In this document: positions 1-11,249 of the stretch, in pieces | Layout: each line of letters begins with the position of its first letter | Position numbering within the stretch: position 1 is the stretch's first letter | DNA from: Oikopleura dioica | Lineage: Eukaryota; Chordata; Appendicularia; Copelata; Oikopleuridae | Length of the DNA stretch: 64,000 nucleotides | Assembly: GCA_907165135.1 (NCBI GenBank) | Contig: OU015567.1 | Location: 15,939,001-16,003,000, forward strand | Direction: 5' to 3' | Made by a program: the position numbers and the translations under genes | Notes under the pieces: generated by a model | The model's database searches: none | What the model saw: the letters and a program-made list of their open reading frames with translations, nothing else | What the model was told of the DNA's origin: nothing

Positions 1-459
1 TTGTCAATATCGAGTCTTCTGACTTTGAAGTCGATGCCCACTGTGGCCGAATATGCCTGACGATGGGCGCCTTCGGTGAATCGATCCATAAACGACGTTT
101 TTCCGACGCCGGAGTCGCCTTAAAATTTAAAATTATAAATTTATTGAATGGCGAAAAAATGGTGTAAGCGATCCGAAGCGACAAAAAATGCGACAAAAGA
201 CTTATTTTTTGCTGCGAAAATTTGAAATTTATGAAAATTAAAGTTCTATGAAAAATTTGTCGCATTTTGTCGTTTTGTGTCGCTTTAGGGTAATCGAGCG
301 AAGCGGCACACAATTGAGACAAAATTTTCGACCGGATTTTTGTCGCACTAATATGTCGCTTCGTCTAATTCATTAATGGCTTCGATGTTTGATAAATTTC
401 AGCTGTTGTAGCGTTAGAAATATTTTTTAAATTTTTTTACCGATAATTATGATTTGCAT
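1..459 (-). CDS. Rab-family small GTPase, 5' end (partial)
   Basis: Two minus-strand exons, 459..441 and 118..1, give the first 45 or so residues of a Ras-superfamily GTPase and run off the window. Exon 1 reads MQIIII and ends inside the Gly codon of the P-loop; exon 2 continues with GDSGVGKTS and the switch I region ATVGIDFKV, which is the Rab form of the effector loop. The intron is canonical (GTAAA...AAG). Rab GTPases are prenylated switches that recruit effectors to vesicle membranes. The P-loop followed by MDRFTE and TVGIDFK resembles Rab12 more than other Rabs, but the diagnostic C-terminus lies outside the window, so the subfamily is a guess. The start sits directly before the Walker region, with no N-terminal extension. 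Confidence 0.8.
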
Positions 460-1345
460 TTTATAATCAGGAGGAGGAAGAACGCGACCTTCCATGATCC
501 TTTTTTGTCTTCTTTTTTTCGTATTCTTCAGTTTATTTTTTTTCCAGTAATCTTAGTTCCTCTTTTTCAAGTTTTTCCTCTGAAGATTTCAGCGCAAGCA
601 AAATCCTTGTTGTTTTGTTCCCTAGAGGCTTTCTTTGCCGCTAATTTCGCGTCCTTTGTTTTTCTCCGAGCAAAGCGTACCCTCTTTAGTCGAGATAGAA
701 TATGTCAAAATCTGGCAGCTAAAATTGCAATTGGAAAATATAGAAAAGGCGATTTTACCTGCTTTTTTTATTGAGTCTCTTTCTTGCGAATAAACAGAAA
801 AAAAGCGCGCGCGTGTGTGTGTGCTCAGAGTCCCCTGACTACAAGTGTTAAATATCTCGTGACCTGAGCGAGGTAGACCTAACCCGCGGGGGCTTTTCAA
901 TCTCTCTTTTCGATAAATTTGTATTCTGCGCTATTCATAAAAATAGTCTTCTTTTGGTTTTCTTTTGTTTTCTGCAAAATGAAATCGAGTTAGGGTCGAT
1001 CCAGAGGATGAGTGTCTTTCTGACTCAGTTAAAAGCCAGATACTTTGTCTGAATCAATTACGTGAATAAATAAAAACAAATCCTAAAAAAGAAGTTCTTT
1101 CGGATTAATAATGGACCAAAAGACATGACTTTTCAAATTTGTTGAATAGATTTTTATTAAATTACATAACTAATAGATAAATAAATAATTTTTGATATTT
1201 TTTTTCAATGAAAAAAATTCCGAAATTTGATTTCTCGAAAAAAGCTGACGGGGGGTCCTTAAATTTTTATTATTATAATCTTTATCAAACAATAATTATT
1301 TATTTTCAGGAATTTTAAAAATTAGATGTTCATCAGCATTTTCAG
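460..1345. other. Gene-poor spacer
   Basis: AT-rich stretch between the Rab start and the NAA10 fragment. I searched the + strand for the missing N-terminal part of NAA10 (acetyl-CoA motif RRLGLAQ-like) and saw nothing. At about 1246-1262 is a short piece (GACGGGGGGTCCTTAA) that also occurs near 10800 and in altered form near 23565, so it is probably the end of a dispersed element. Confidence 0.4.
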
Positions 1346-1703
1346 ATACGTCTCCCTGCACGTACGAGTGAGCAACAGAGCAGCTCTGAATTTGTACGAG
1401 AAGACGCTTCAATTCGAAAAAACGGAAGTGGAAGCAAAATACTACGCCGACGGAGAAGACGCCTTCGCCATGAAAAAGTATTTGGACGAGTTTTGGGAGG
1501 TCGGCCTATCTTCTTGTTTTAAAAATTCTAAAATTTGATTTCAGAAAAAAGATTCAAAGCCGCCGAAATTCCAGTTTTCGTGGAGGCCGAGCGCGGAGCA
1601 GAAAGTTGAACAAAAAATGAAGAGACTGTCGATCGGGTCCACCGAGTCGCTTCCGGAGCTCGAAGAAAATAACACAGCACAGCCAATTGAGTCGCAATCT
1701 TAG
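1346..1703 (+). pseudogene. NAA10: 5'-truncated NAA10 (N-alpha-acetyltransferase catalytic subunit)
   Basis: Exons 1346..1499 and 1545..1703 joined over a 45-base GT-AG intron. The first encodes YVSLHVR..SNRAAL.LYE, then [18 protein letters not shown], which is the C-terminal part of the GNAT domain of NAA10/ARD1. The second adds a charged tail ending in a stop at 1701. NAA10 with NAA15 forms NatA, which acetylates protein N-termini at the ribosome. The first 100 or so residues, including the acetyl-CoA-binding RxxGxG/A loop, are not found upstream, where the Rab gene already starts on the other strand at 459. The surviving frame is intact and well conserved, so it is either a recent partial duplicate or a gene with unusually placed 5' exons. 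An ATG at 1326 is in frame but probably lies in the preceding intron. Confidence 0.6.
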
Positions 1704-1782
1704 AAGAATTACTGTTCAACTATTGAGCGCTTAATAAATATCTTCAAAAACCCCCAAATTGTTTTCTATAAATTTTTTTCAG

Positions 1783-1822
1783 TACCCTGACGCAGGATTG
1801 TATGTGTACAGGTTGCCTTCCA
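1783..1822. repeat. Degenerate right end of the CTGGGCTCGG MITE
   Basis: CCCTGACGCAGG followed by GTACAGGTTGCC matches the right terminal repeat of the MITE family found throughout the window. No matching left end is visible nearby. Confidence 0.35.
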
Positions 1823-2031
1823 GGTTTCAAGACCCTGCAGCCGGTTGTCTAACGCTTCTAAATTCAGTCGCCACAGATAATGGCATTCTCGAGTTGAATT
1901 TTTAAGTGCTCTTGTCGATAACTTTGAAAAGACAGCGCCGAGTTTAAAAATATAATTTCTCAAAATTTCTCTTTTAGAAAAAAAAAACCTGAAAATTGAA
2001 TCTTAAAAGGAAAACCCGCGAATAATAGAAA

Positions 2032-5000
2032 ATGCAAGTTTTCTCTCCGAACGACATCAACATCTACGACCTGTCGGGCGGAAAGAACCTGCCCGACTTT
2101 TTGTCGATGCGGAAGCGCAAAGAAATGCTCCGAAAAGATGTTTCGCTGCGAAGAAGAATCGATCTCATCCAAGGATTCGAAATGCCAACAGGTTAAAGCG
2201 AACTTTATTGAAACGATCAATTTTGCGGAAAAGTAGCTGACGCAAGGGATTCGTTCAATTAACAGTCTTATCAGTCTCCTGCGCGCATTTTCGTTATCGC
2301 GCAGCTGGCTTAGCTGGACTTATTGGAGCGTTGCTACTGACGCTTCAATTTACTGTTACCATTTTTAACCAAATTCCTCGGGAGGTGTCAGGAAGCGACG
2401 AATTTTGATAAATTTGAGTTTTGACACGAAATTCCAACGAAAAATATCAACAAATCAGAATGCTGTATTTACGGATACCGACCGGTAGATAGCCAATCAG
2501 GCTGATTGAATCAGCTGTCGGACTGAATAATTTTTTATGTGGACAAAAAGCTCGCGACAAAATTTGACAAATTTGAATTTAGTCACGATCTTGCGACGAA
2601 AAATAAACGTCGCTATTTTTGTCGCTTCCTGACAAATTCCCAACTTCCCGGGTATTTTTCCATCAATTCGGAATTTCCCTTCTGTTAGCAATAATTAAGA
2701 GCCCCCCTACTAATAGTTTTCAGTGAACACGCGAGTGAAATGCACGAAAGACGGGCAGTACATCTACACGGCTGGCTGCTACAAGCCGACGATCAAATGC
2801 TTCGAGACTTCGCAGCTTTCCCTGAAGTTTGAGCGCTGCGTCGACTTCGAAGTCGTCGACCTGCACATTTTAACCGACGATTACCAGAAACTGGCGCTGC
2901 TGGGCTCCGACAGAACGATCGAGTTCCACACTTCATCCGGAAAACACGCGAAACTGCGCATCCCGAAATTCGGCCGGGAACTGGAGTTCTACCCGGCCAA
3001 CAGCGAAGTCCTAGTGGCGGCGAGCGGAAACGAGGTTTACAGAATCTCGCTCGAGGAAGGCCGCTTTCTCCAGCCCTACCAAATGGCGATGGACGAAGCG
3101 ATGTCCATCGCCGTTTCTCCAGAACACTATCTCGTCTCCTTAGGTAGTTTTTGAGAAACCGAATTTAAGTGGCGCTTTCATCATTAGCCGCCCGAAGAGC
3201 GGGTACTTTTGGATAGCATCTCCGGGAGGTCACTTTCCACTAATTATGAAACATCGTCTGTGAACGCACTCTTTTCTTATTGGTCACGAAGGGCAAGTTT
3301 GCCACAGTTCGTTGCGTATCAAATAAGTCGTTTTTGAATCTAGTCTGGGCTTGGCAACCTGTGTTGAAAACCTGAGACATGATTTCAAAGATATCTAATC
3401 AAAAGCCGTGAAGCGACCTAGAATAATTTTCTTTTCAATCAATTTTTAAATCCAAGCGAAGCCGCTTTGCTACGCGACTTTTTGATCTTTCAAACCCTGA
3501 CTCAGGTTTTCTACGCGGGTTGCTGAGCCCAGGACCTAAGCCTAGGGCCTAGACTAGGCTTAGACTACAGTAGATTTTTTTTTTTGCTTAGAATGCCATA
3601 ACTTATGGCCCATAAGTTTGAACTTTTCAATCTGACTCTATTTCCTATCAGAACCCATATTCTTCTCAATAGCGACCATAATAAACTCTTCTGTTCTGCG
3701 TTTTTATATTCATTTTATGTCATATGCTGGCTCCGGCGATGAAGAACCCCGGTTTTGCGTGTCATATGATTTCATGATTAGAAGCAAACCTTGAATTTTA
3801 TTCTGAGCTGGTGAGACAGAATAACTTAAAAGTTGGAGCACACATAAGCCTCTTTTCTTTTTTTTCTAATTCATGTTTTCTTATCAAAATGACACATGCT
3901 CACTTCGTTGTTCAATTTTAAACATTTTGAATCTTGGAAGATTGATTTTTGGAGATGTATCGAGTTTCTTCCCTTGATATAGTGATACCCTTATTTAATA
4001 TTAACAGAAAAGAGCTTTTCAACGCAGGTTGCCGAGCCCAGAGTAGCCGAACTCATATTTCACGTGCTTTTCTTTTTAAAGACTTCTTATTTCAGGCGGC
4101 AGTGAATCAACTGTTGAATGTTGGGATCCGCGGGCGCGTTCGGCGGTTGGCTGCGTCAAACTGCCTCAGTCAGATTCTGGAGTGTTTTCGAACATATCGA
4201 AGGTCGTCTATCTCAGCGGACTGGAAATCGCCGCCGGCACTGAAGACGGAAGAGTGGCTATTTACGATCTTCGACAACGAGCGCCGCTGGTCGTCAAAGA
4301 TCACATGTACGAAAAGCCGATCACTTCGATCACGCGGAAGAGCATCTCGCCGGAAAAAAACTGGATCATTTCAACGTGCCAAAAATCGGTGAAAATCTGG
4401 GAATCGGAGACTGGAAAGGCGGTGACGGCGGTTGAACCGCCAGCAAGGATAAATCACGCAGTTTGTGTTGAAAATAGTGGACTCATGTTTCTGGCGCTGG
4501 AGCAGGAGAAGATGCAGACTTACTTTGTTCCAGAGCTCGGGCCGGCGCCAAGGAAGAGTTGAGAATTTCTCGCTTGAATTATTTAAAACTGAATATACCT
4601 CAAGCTGTCCGTTTTCTCTTTGTATATAAAAAGAAAATGCCTATTACTAATAGGCTATTAGCCAAAAATTTTCAACTGAACTGGAAGGTGGTGCTCCTTC
4701 CTGGATATGTTGACCGAAGAGCTGGAAGAATCGAAAACAGACGTGATTTACGACGACTACAAATTCCTCACTCTTCCGGAGCTGAAATCGCTCTCGCTGG
4801 AGAGTCTCGTTGGAACGAATCTCTTACGCGCCTACATGCACGGCTACTTCATCGACAACAGACTCTACCAAAAAGCGAAACTCGCCTCCGATCCATTTGC
4901 CTTTGAAGAGTACAAAGCCAAGCAAGTCGAAACTGCCAGAACCAAAGACAGAAAACGAGCACCCATTGTTGAAAAGGTAATTTTCTCAAATAAATGTTAT

Positions 5001-6052
5001 ACTTATGCAATTTAAATTACGTCAAATGCCGTTGTTAAAAGCTGATCTTTTAGGTTAAAGTTAATCCCGATCTTTATGTGAAAATGAAGGAAAATGGGGC
5101 CGAAAAGGTGGACGATCGTTTCGGCGATCTTTTCACAGACAAAGCCTTCCAAATCGACGAAGAGAGTGAACGATACAATCAGCTCAAGCCAGTTTGTGAG
5201 TTTTCGCCGGTTTAGAACGTATTTATCATTTAATTTTAAATCAGCGTCGACGAAGGTGCGAAAACGCGCAGACTCTTCCAGTGACGAAGAAAAGACGGCT
5301 GAGGACGATTTAGTTCCCGACGTTTTTGTTCCAGAAAAGCCAAATCAGAGAGCAGATTCTGAGCGAGACAGTCTCGACAGCGAGAGCGACAGTGAAGCAG
5401 ATCAAGCCGCCGAGAAAAAGAAACAAGTGGTAAGAAAAGGTTGAGAAGCGATCAGCGCGTTTAGTCTTGCTTTAGCGAAAGACGAAAAAGATGACGGTCA
5501 GAAACGGAGTTGACCTTGGCCACTTCTACGACTCCAATAATACCACCAAGCTCAAGGAGCAGCGCAGGGTCGAGGAGCTCATCCCCATGTCCAAAAGAAT
5601 TGGTAATTGTCTAATGCCTGGGATCTGGGCTCGGCCTCCTGTGTAGAAAACCTGAGTCAGAGTCTGAAACATCTTAAATGAAAAGTCGCGTAGCCGCTAC
5701 ACCGTAGCGGTTTTTAAAAAAACGAAGCCGCGAAGTCAGACACTGACTCAGGTTTTCTACACAGGTTGTCAAGGCAAGCTATTTCAAAAATAAGACCTCT
5801 TTATCAATTATTGAATTTTCAATTTAGACAAAAAAGAAATGCCTCAAAGCAGAAATATCCGCGGAGGAAGAGTGTTTGAGATGGAAGTTGGCAAGAAGAA
5901 AGGTTAGAAAAAATATAAATTTTCATCTTTTTCTAAAAATTGGTTTAGACAAGCAGAGAACGAAAGACACGATGAAGCACATAAAAGAGCGCCGAACGAA
6001 CATCAGAAAAGCAGAATCTTTATTGAAGAAGCATCGACCGAAGAAAACCTAA
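2032..6052 (+). CDS. NOL10: NOL10 / Enp2-type nucleolar WD protein
   Basis: Exons 2032..2191, 2724..3143, 4096..4552, 4688..4976, 5054..5195, 5245..5429, 5476..5602, 5828..5902 and 5949..6052. The predicted protein aligns along its length with NOL10 (yeast Enp2), a nucleolar WD-repeat factor of small-subunit rRNA processing. Recognised stretches: N-terminal RRRIDLIQGFEMPT; KDGQYI..GCYKP and SLKFERC in the beta-propeller; RIPKFGRE; LGPAPRWCSFLD across exons 3/4; YDDYKF; LLRAYMHGYF; then an acidic, Lys/Arg-rich tail. The exon 3/4 intron (4553-4687) starts with GA (GAAGAG) and ends AG; only this cut gives the conserved PRWCSFLD. Introns 2 and 7 carry MITE copies. Start chosen at the ATG that begins the conserved MQVxSxND motif. 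Confidence 0.93.
3345..3532. mobile_element. CTGGGCTCGG-family MITE in NOL10 intron 2
   Basis: Ends CTGGGCTTGGCAACC and GGTTGCTGAGCCCAG with the inner inverted pair AAAACCTGAG / CTCAGGTTTT. Flanks do not form a clean duplication. A separate right-end fragment of the same family is at about 4024-4044. Confidence 0.75.
5625..5776. mobile_element. CTGGGCTCGG-family MITE in NOL10 intron 7
   Basis: Left end CTGGGCTCGGCC, inner arms GTAGAAAACCTGAGTCAG and CTGACTCAGGTTTTCTAC, centre rich in GCCGC hairpin sequence. The right tip (GGTTGTCAAGG) is decayed. Confidence 0.75.
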
Positions 6053-6282
6053 AAATGTGTTTTTTTTCGATTTCTGTAAAATTCTAAATTCAATAAAGCG
6101 AGAAGTTGAGTCCATCGAGACTCCTTTAACCAATCGGCAAGAAGCGGCCAGTTCCTTTTCCCGCTCAATGAAGTGGCCGCTCGTCTCGTAGATGCTTATC
6201 CTGGTCATTTAGCCAGAAAGTGGCATCGTAATAATGCAAGCTCTTATCGCATTAACAGGCAGGTGGCGCTCCAGAAATTGCG

Positions 6283-6290
6283 TATAAAAA
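6283..6290 (+). promoter_or_regulatory. TATA box of the 6359 gene
   Basis: GTATAAAAAA at 6282-6291, about 70 bases upstream of the ATG at 6359. This spacing fits a TATA-driven promoter with a short leader. Confidence 0.5.
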
Positions 6291-6358
6291 ACAATCGCTT
6301 CCCTCAATTTGCACATCGAATCATTTCACTCAAGATACTTTGAGGAAAATCAACAAAA

Positions 6359-7493
6359 ATGAAGCTTTTCAACTCTTTTCTTTTCGCCGTCGCTCTTTCC
6401 CAAACTACCGAGGTGACTACTACCACTGGCGACGGTGATCTCGCTCGAAAGCGAAACAAGAAGAAGAAGAATTACACGACCACTGCTGCCCCAACAACGA
6501 CTGATTTCCCAACTACCACTGCTGCCCGAACAACGACCACCGAGGAGCCCACCACCACCACCGCCGCCCGGACCACGACGACTGAAGTTCGAACTACAAC
6601 GGAGGCAGCTCCCGTCTACACAACTACTTTCGCTCCTCAAGCTACCGATGCCCAAACCAATGTTTACTTCACTACCGGTTACGACCCAGCTCCCCAGCAA
6701 AATTACAACTACCAGGAGGAAAAGCCGGACAACAGTGATGCCGTCGTCGCTGCCATCCTCGACGCTGTTGTCGCCAACAGACCTCTACGACCAGAAAGCG
6801 ACGAGGAAGCGGCAGAATTGACTCGAAAAGAACAGCAGCCTGACTTTGCGCGATACTGTTGGCGATGCAACGTCGGTGGAAACTTCCGACTGGATAAGGC
6901 CGGTCTTGCCGCTGCGCAGAACAAGTGCGTCGCCGAGGGACACATCGAGGTCTGCTACAAGGGAAACAATGGCTGCTATACCGAAACTGTAAGTAACGCT
7001 CTTGAATGGGCAACTTCTGTATAAAACCTGAGTCAGAGTCCTAAGCGAGATAAAATAGAGATGTGCGTAGGGTAAAATAACCCTTTGCTTTTTTATATTG
7101 TCTTTTTGAGTGCTCTGAGTCAGGTTTTGTACACATGTCGCCGAGTCCAAATGACGCGGTTTTTTTACTGCGTATTTGAAATTAATCTTCTTGCAGCGAC
7201 TGAGCCCCGGCCAAGATGGCGAAACATTCCTGACGATGGTGGACATGGGCTGCCAGGATTACGATCAATGCAAGAAATCCCAAAACTACCTCTTCAAGCC
7301 AAAATATCCCCAGGTACAATCAAACCCTTACTCTCTCCTCTCTCTATCTTTCTCCTTCTAGTGCCAGCCCGAAGGAAAGCAGTCCCACTGCAAAAACTGC
7401 TGCGAAGGCGAGAAACAGTGCAACCTTGCATGGGTCGCCCGACGAGGACTCAACCAGAAAGATCTCAACGAATGGCGACATCATGAATATTGA
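6359..7493 (+). CDS. Secreted Thr-rich protein with Cys-rich Ly6/uPAR-like domain
   Basis: Exons 6359..6988, 7197..7313, 7362..7493. MKLFNSFLFAVALS is a short signal peptide. Residues of about 15-100 are a mucin-like linker of TTTTE/TTAAP repeats, likely O-glycosylated. The C-terminal half is Cys-rich: CWRC start, spaced cysteines, and a closing C-x2-CC-x5-CN, which resembles the end of Ly6/uPAR three-finger domains. No C-terminal hydrophobic GPI signal is seen, so the product is probably secreted. In appendicularians such proteins would fit mucus-house or extracellular matrix secretion, but that is inference. Intron 1 holds a MITE. A TATA box lies upstream and an AATAAA follows the stop at about 7519. 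Confidence 0.75.
6997..7152. mobile_element. MITE copy in intron of the 6359 gene
   Basis: Diverged copy of the CTGGGCTCGG family: GGGCAACTTCTGTATAAAAC...CTCAGAGT left, CTGAGTCAGGTTTTGTACAC and GTCGCCGAG right. The splice sites of the intron lie outside the element. Confidence 0.65.
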
Positions 7494-8350
7494 GCTGTGT
7501 AAATTGATTTCAATCTCAAATAAATACACAAGAATTTTAAAATATCCTCAAATCATCCTCTTGCAGGCCTTCTTATCCACCTATTTTACACTGACACCCT
7601 TATTTTATTTTACGATTATTGAAATCCTAATCTCTTATCCGAGGCCCAGAATTTATTAATTCAAAAAATTTTTTCAAAGAAATTTGTTTGAAAAAAAACG
7701 ATCCAATCAAAAGTAAATGCCTTTAATTTTGGCAAGCAGTTCATTTTGTTTCCCTGTATGTTTCCCCTTTAAAAAATAATTGAAGCCTTCTTAATCGAAA
7801 AAGGGGCTCAATCGCGGATTGCAAGAGCTTATAGCTGGTATCTTCCAATGTATCTTTTAAGTCCAGCGGGAGAAAGAGAGAGTGTCTATTGTTCCAAATC
7901 GATCATTTACTTTATAAGTAATTTGCTTTTACCGCGCTGTTAAATTTTGATTATTTGGTCTACACATACAGTACTTGTGCTCGTTTTAATTTGCCGCTCC
8001 AGTTTCGATAGAGGAAGCGTTTTTGTGGTTTGATTTCTGCCAGAGAAGAAAATACGTCAGAACAGCAGGGATCCATCGGATTCGACAAAAATAGAAAAAA
8101 AAAAGTTGGAAAAGGCGCTAGTTTCCAAAAAAGAGCGCGCTCTTTGACAAGGTCCATTTGTGGCCGTCTGTTCCTTTTTCTAAATGCGTATGTCATTTTA
8201 AAGAAATAACAAGCACTCATTTTCACAAGCGAATAGTTCCTCGCTGCCAATTTAAATTCATTTTCGGGCTAGAAGAATCTTTCGACTGACCAACTCGCGA
8301 AAATCGAAGAGAAGCAAAAATCGTCCCTGCTGTTTTGCTCCGCTTAAAGA

Positions 8351-8392
8351 ATGAATGATACAGTACGCGAATCGGCTAGAGCGATATTTGAG
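8351..8392 (+). CDS. Possible orphan first exon
   Basis: ATG followed by 14 codons and a clean GTAATT donor. A second small open segment, GATTCAACG..., lies between TTCAG and GTAAGA at 9521-9541 and would continue the frame. No family is recognised and no further exon was found, so this may be chance. It might be an alternative 5' exon of the downstream GPCR, since MNDT is an N-glycosylation start, but the reading frames do not join simply. Confidence 0.15.
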
Positions 8393-8516
8393 GTAATTTT
8401 GCAAATTTCATTTGATCCTTTTTCCGATTTTTTTGCCTTTTCTCAAAAAAAAATATGGAAAATTTTGAAATACAAACTTATAGTTCAGGGATAACACTGT
8501 TTTTGAGTTTTTAGCC

Positions 8517-8694
8517 GGGATCGGCCACCTGAGTAGAAAACCTGAGTGAGGTTCTGAAGAGACTATCTAACCATTACAAATTACTATGGCGGAGCCGTTT
8601 TGCGGCTTCGTTAAAAAAAAGCGGTACACGGCTTTGATTAAAGATCTTCAGACATTGACTCAGGTTTTCTACACAGGTTACCGAGCTCAGGTTT
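8517..8694. mobile_element. CTGGGCTCGG-family MITE
   Basis: GGATCGGCCACCTGAGTAGA left arm and CTACACAGGTTACCGAGCTC right arm, with GACTCAGGTTTT inner repeat. The centre has GCGGAGCCGTTTTGCGGC. Confidence 0.75.
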
Positions 8695-8916
8695 TCAGGG
8701 AATGATCACGTGATGCATGAATCTTATTCCCGAAAAAAAAAAAGAATCTGAATATGTCGATTTCGAGCTGTAATTAGTTTTCTTTTGTCAATATTTCTCT
8801 GGGCTGGGAGATTAATGTATCAAGAATGAAGGCTTATGTCAGGTTAAAATTGTTTATATTGATTATTTATCTTCGATATCAGCGGTTTTTAGATACATAA
8901 ACTATTATCTGAAACC

Positions 8917-9076
8917 TGGGATCGGCAACCTGCGTAGAAAACCTGAGTCAGGGTCTGAGAGATCTTTAATGAAAAGCCGCTTTGCGACTTCGGTCTAAAA
9001 AAAGCCAATAAGCAGCTTGTCATTGAATATCTCTCAGACCCTGACTCAGGTTTTCTACACAGGTTTCCGAGCTCAG
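8917..9076. mobile_element. CTGGGCTCGG-family MITE
   Basis: CTGGGATCGGCAACCTGCGT left arm and ACACAGGTTTCCGAGCTCAG right arm, with the usual CCTGAGTCAGGGTCTGA inner arm. Confidence 0.8.
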
Positions 9077-9669
9077 TCTTCAAAATATTTCATTGAACGT
9101 TCAAAATTTGGGCCGCACTATTATTAATAATAATTTGTTATTCAAAAATACAATTGTAAACGTATCCATATCTAAAGCAAGCATTAGATGACTGTCCGAA
9201 CAGGACAAATTTCCATTTTCTTCCACCGCAGTTATTGGATTTTTTCGATTTCGAATCGCTTCTGTGTTCAATCATTTTTGCTGAAAATGCAATGAGAGCT
9301 TTCAATGGTAGGTATTTGGTGCAACAGCTTGACTGCGCTTTCAAGCTTGACAGGCTCAAAAAGAGAAGAAAAAGTTTATTGCGTTTCGTCGCCTTCAGAA
9401 AGTGACATTATAATGGAAGGAAATTCTCGGCCGTTATTTCGCCAGTCTAAATTTCGCTAGAGACTGGACCCGTTTTTGAGAGAAAGAAATATGCCTTCCC
9501 AAATCAAAATTAATATTCAGGATTCAACGCATTTTATTCAAGTAAGAAAATCTTAGAATTTTTCTAAAGCATTCCTCTTTATCTAAAACCCATTTGTTGT
9601 TTTTCAAATATGGGCCCTAACTCCACTAGAATCTCCTAAAATTTGACCTTGAATTTGTTGGCCTATAAT

Positions 9670-9890
9670 TTAACCCTGCCCCGCCAAATGCACCTCAGGA
9701 GGTGCATTTTTCGATTTTTCAAATTTTCAATCGTTCATAATTTCTTCTAAACGATGTGATTTTTTTGAAATAATCCCTTATTCAAGAGAACTCTTCAGTA
9801 TCTTTAATATACTGTGAGAGTGAAAGTTCAAACTAAGTTGAACACCCGAAAAAACCGTTTCGAAAATTGCATTTGGCGGGGCAGGGTTAA
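9670..9890. mobile_element. TTAA-ended MITE
   Basis: Left TTAACCCTGCCCCGCCAAAT and right ATTTGGCGGGGCAGGGTTAA are perfect inverted repeats of about 21 bases, starting and ending in TTAA. A perfect hairpin TGCACCTCAGGAGGTGCA sits just inside the left end. TTAA ends suggest a piggyBac-type target, which is inference. Confidence 0.75.
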
Positions 9891-9904
9891 GGGGGCGGTC
9901 TGGG

Positions 9905-10572
9905 TTAAGGGGGAGGTCGTCGAGAAATTTTTTTTCGCCTTTTCAAAATTTTGATTATATTTTAGGATTCCTCGATAAAAAAGGAGTATTTTTGGTCCCT
10001 AGCTTTTTCTCAATTTGTTAACTTTTTAATGTAAAATTTTCGATTTTCAGTCTCGAACTTGAAATTTCTTGAAAATTATTAGTTGGTGATTTCGTCCAAA
10101 AACTATCTGAAACTGATAATTATGCACTAGGCATTGTTTTAATATGATTTCTGACTAATTATTTAAAATAAATACGAGTCTTTGTAATTTTTGAAGAAAT
10201 TTCCATGAAAAAATGGGTAAAAATGTCGATTTTGACGAAAATCGAATATTTTTAATCAATAAGAAAATTTTTTTTATGAAAGTAACCCTTAATTTTATGA
10301 TCGCCGGTTAATGTTTAAGGGTCTAAACTATTTATAAATTATATTTGATGAAGAAAAAAAAACTCGGTTTTCGAGATTTTTTGGTCACGAGACACCCCCA
10401 CTTCAACCTTAATTTTTGGAAAATTTTTCGAAAAAATTTTTTTTCTGCTTTTCGCCGGTTAATTTTTCAAACCCTTTTCTTTCAATCTGAAAAGTCAGAA
10501 TTTTCCTATCTTATCGGGTTTCTCCGCATTTTTGGTCACGGAAATCCCGATTCTCGTCGACCTCCCCCTTAA
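9905..10572. mobile_element. TTAA-ended element with 22-base terminal repeats
   Basis: TTAAGGGGGAGGTCGTCGAG on the left and CTCGTCGACCTCCCCCTTAA on the right are inverted copies with one mismatch. The 668-base element starts 15 bases after the neighbouring TTAA-ended MITE. Its interior is AT-rich with no transposase-like frame. Confidence 0.7.
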
Positions 10573-11249
10573 GCGACAATTTTTTATGAGAAATTTTGTC
10601 GCAGGGCTACCGCCCTAAAAGTGCATGCAGCATGCTAAAAGAGAAATTAATTATTAAACCCATTTAAAGATTTCTAATGGGTTTGAGGCAACTAATTTTT
10701 GCTCTAGAACTCTTTCTTAGCCTCATTTATATACTTAAATCATTTTGACAACTTAGGGTATACATGGAGAAAACCCTGTTTGAAATTTTCGAAAAGGTCG
10801 ACGGGGGGATCCCTAATACTCAATTTTAAGGGCCCCCAGATTAAGGGCCTACTCTCAGGTCAACCTGAGAAGCTGCTTAAAACCTTCCAAATCAATTTGT
10901 CCAGTATTGTTCTCTCGTAAATCCCGAGATTTACTTATAATACTCAGTTTAAGATTTATGACGGCTTATCAGGGCTGGAACGGGTTAACGTAAATATTTC
11001 GCTCTCCAAAAGCGCAATCCAAGGAGCTTTTTGGAGAGACGAAATCTTTTGTAGAAGAAAAAATATTTCTTATTCGCGAATGGAGTATTATTCCTTTTCT
11101 TTTCTATTCAGCGTCTTTCGAAAGTCTGATCGAGTTGGGTAAAAGCATCATTTTATACTTTCATTGGACTATTAATCCTCGTCAAATTGCCTCGGAGGAG
11201 ATTGATTTCTTTCCTTCTTTTCTGACTTAGGCCTTTGAAGAGGAGGAGG

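Larger units (their letters stand above)
7660..11249. other. Repeat-rich region with no confident gene
   Basis: AT-rich sequence between the Ly6-like gene and the GPCR. It contains two MITEs, two TTAA-ended elements, and a diverged direct repeat: GGGTATACATGGAGA occurs near 10760 and again near 11867, with similar flanks of about 100 bases each. A possible first exon at 8351..8392 (MNDTVRESARAIFE then GTAATT) is followed by a possible 21-base exon at 9521..9541, but I could not follow it further. Confidence 0.4.
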
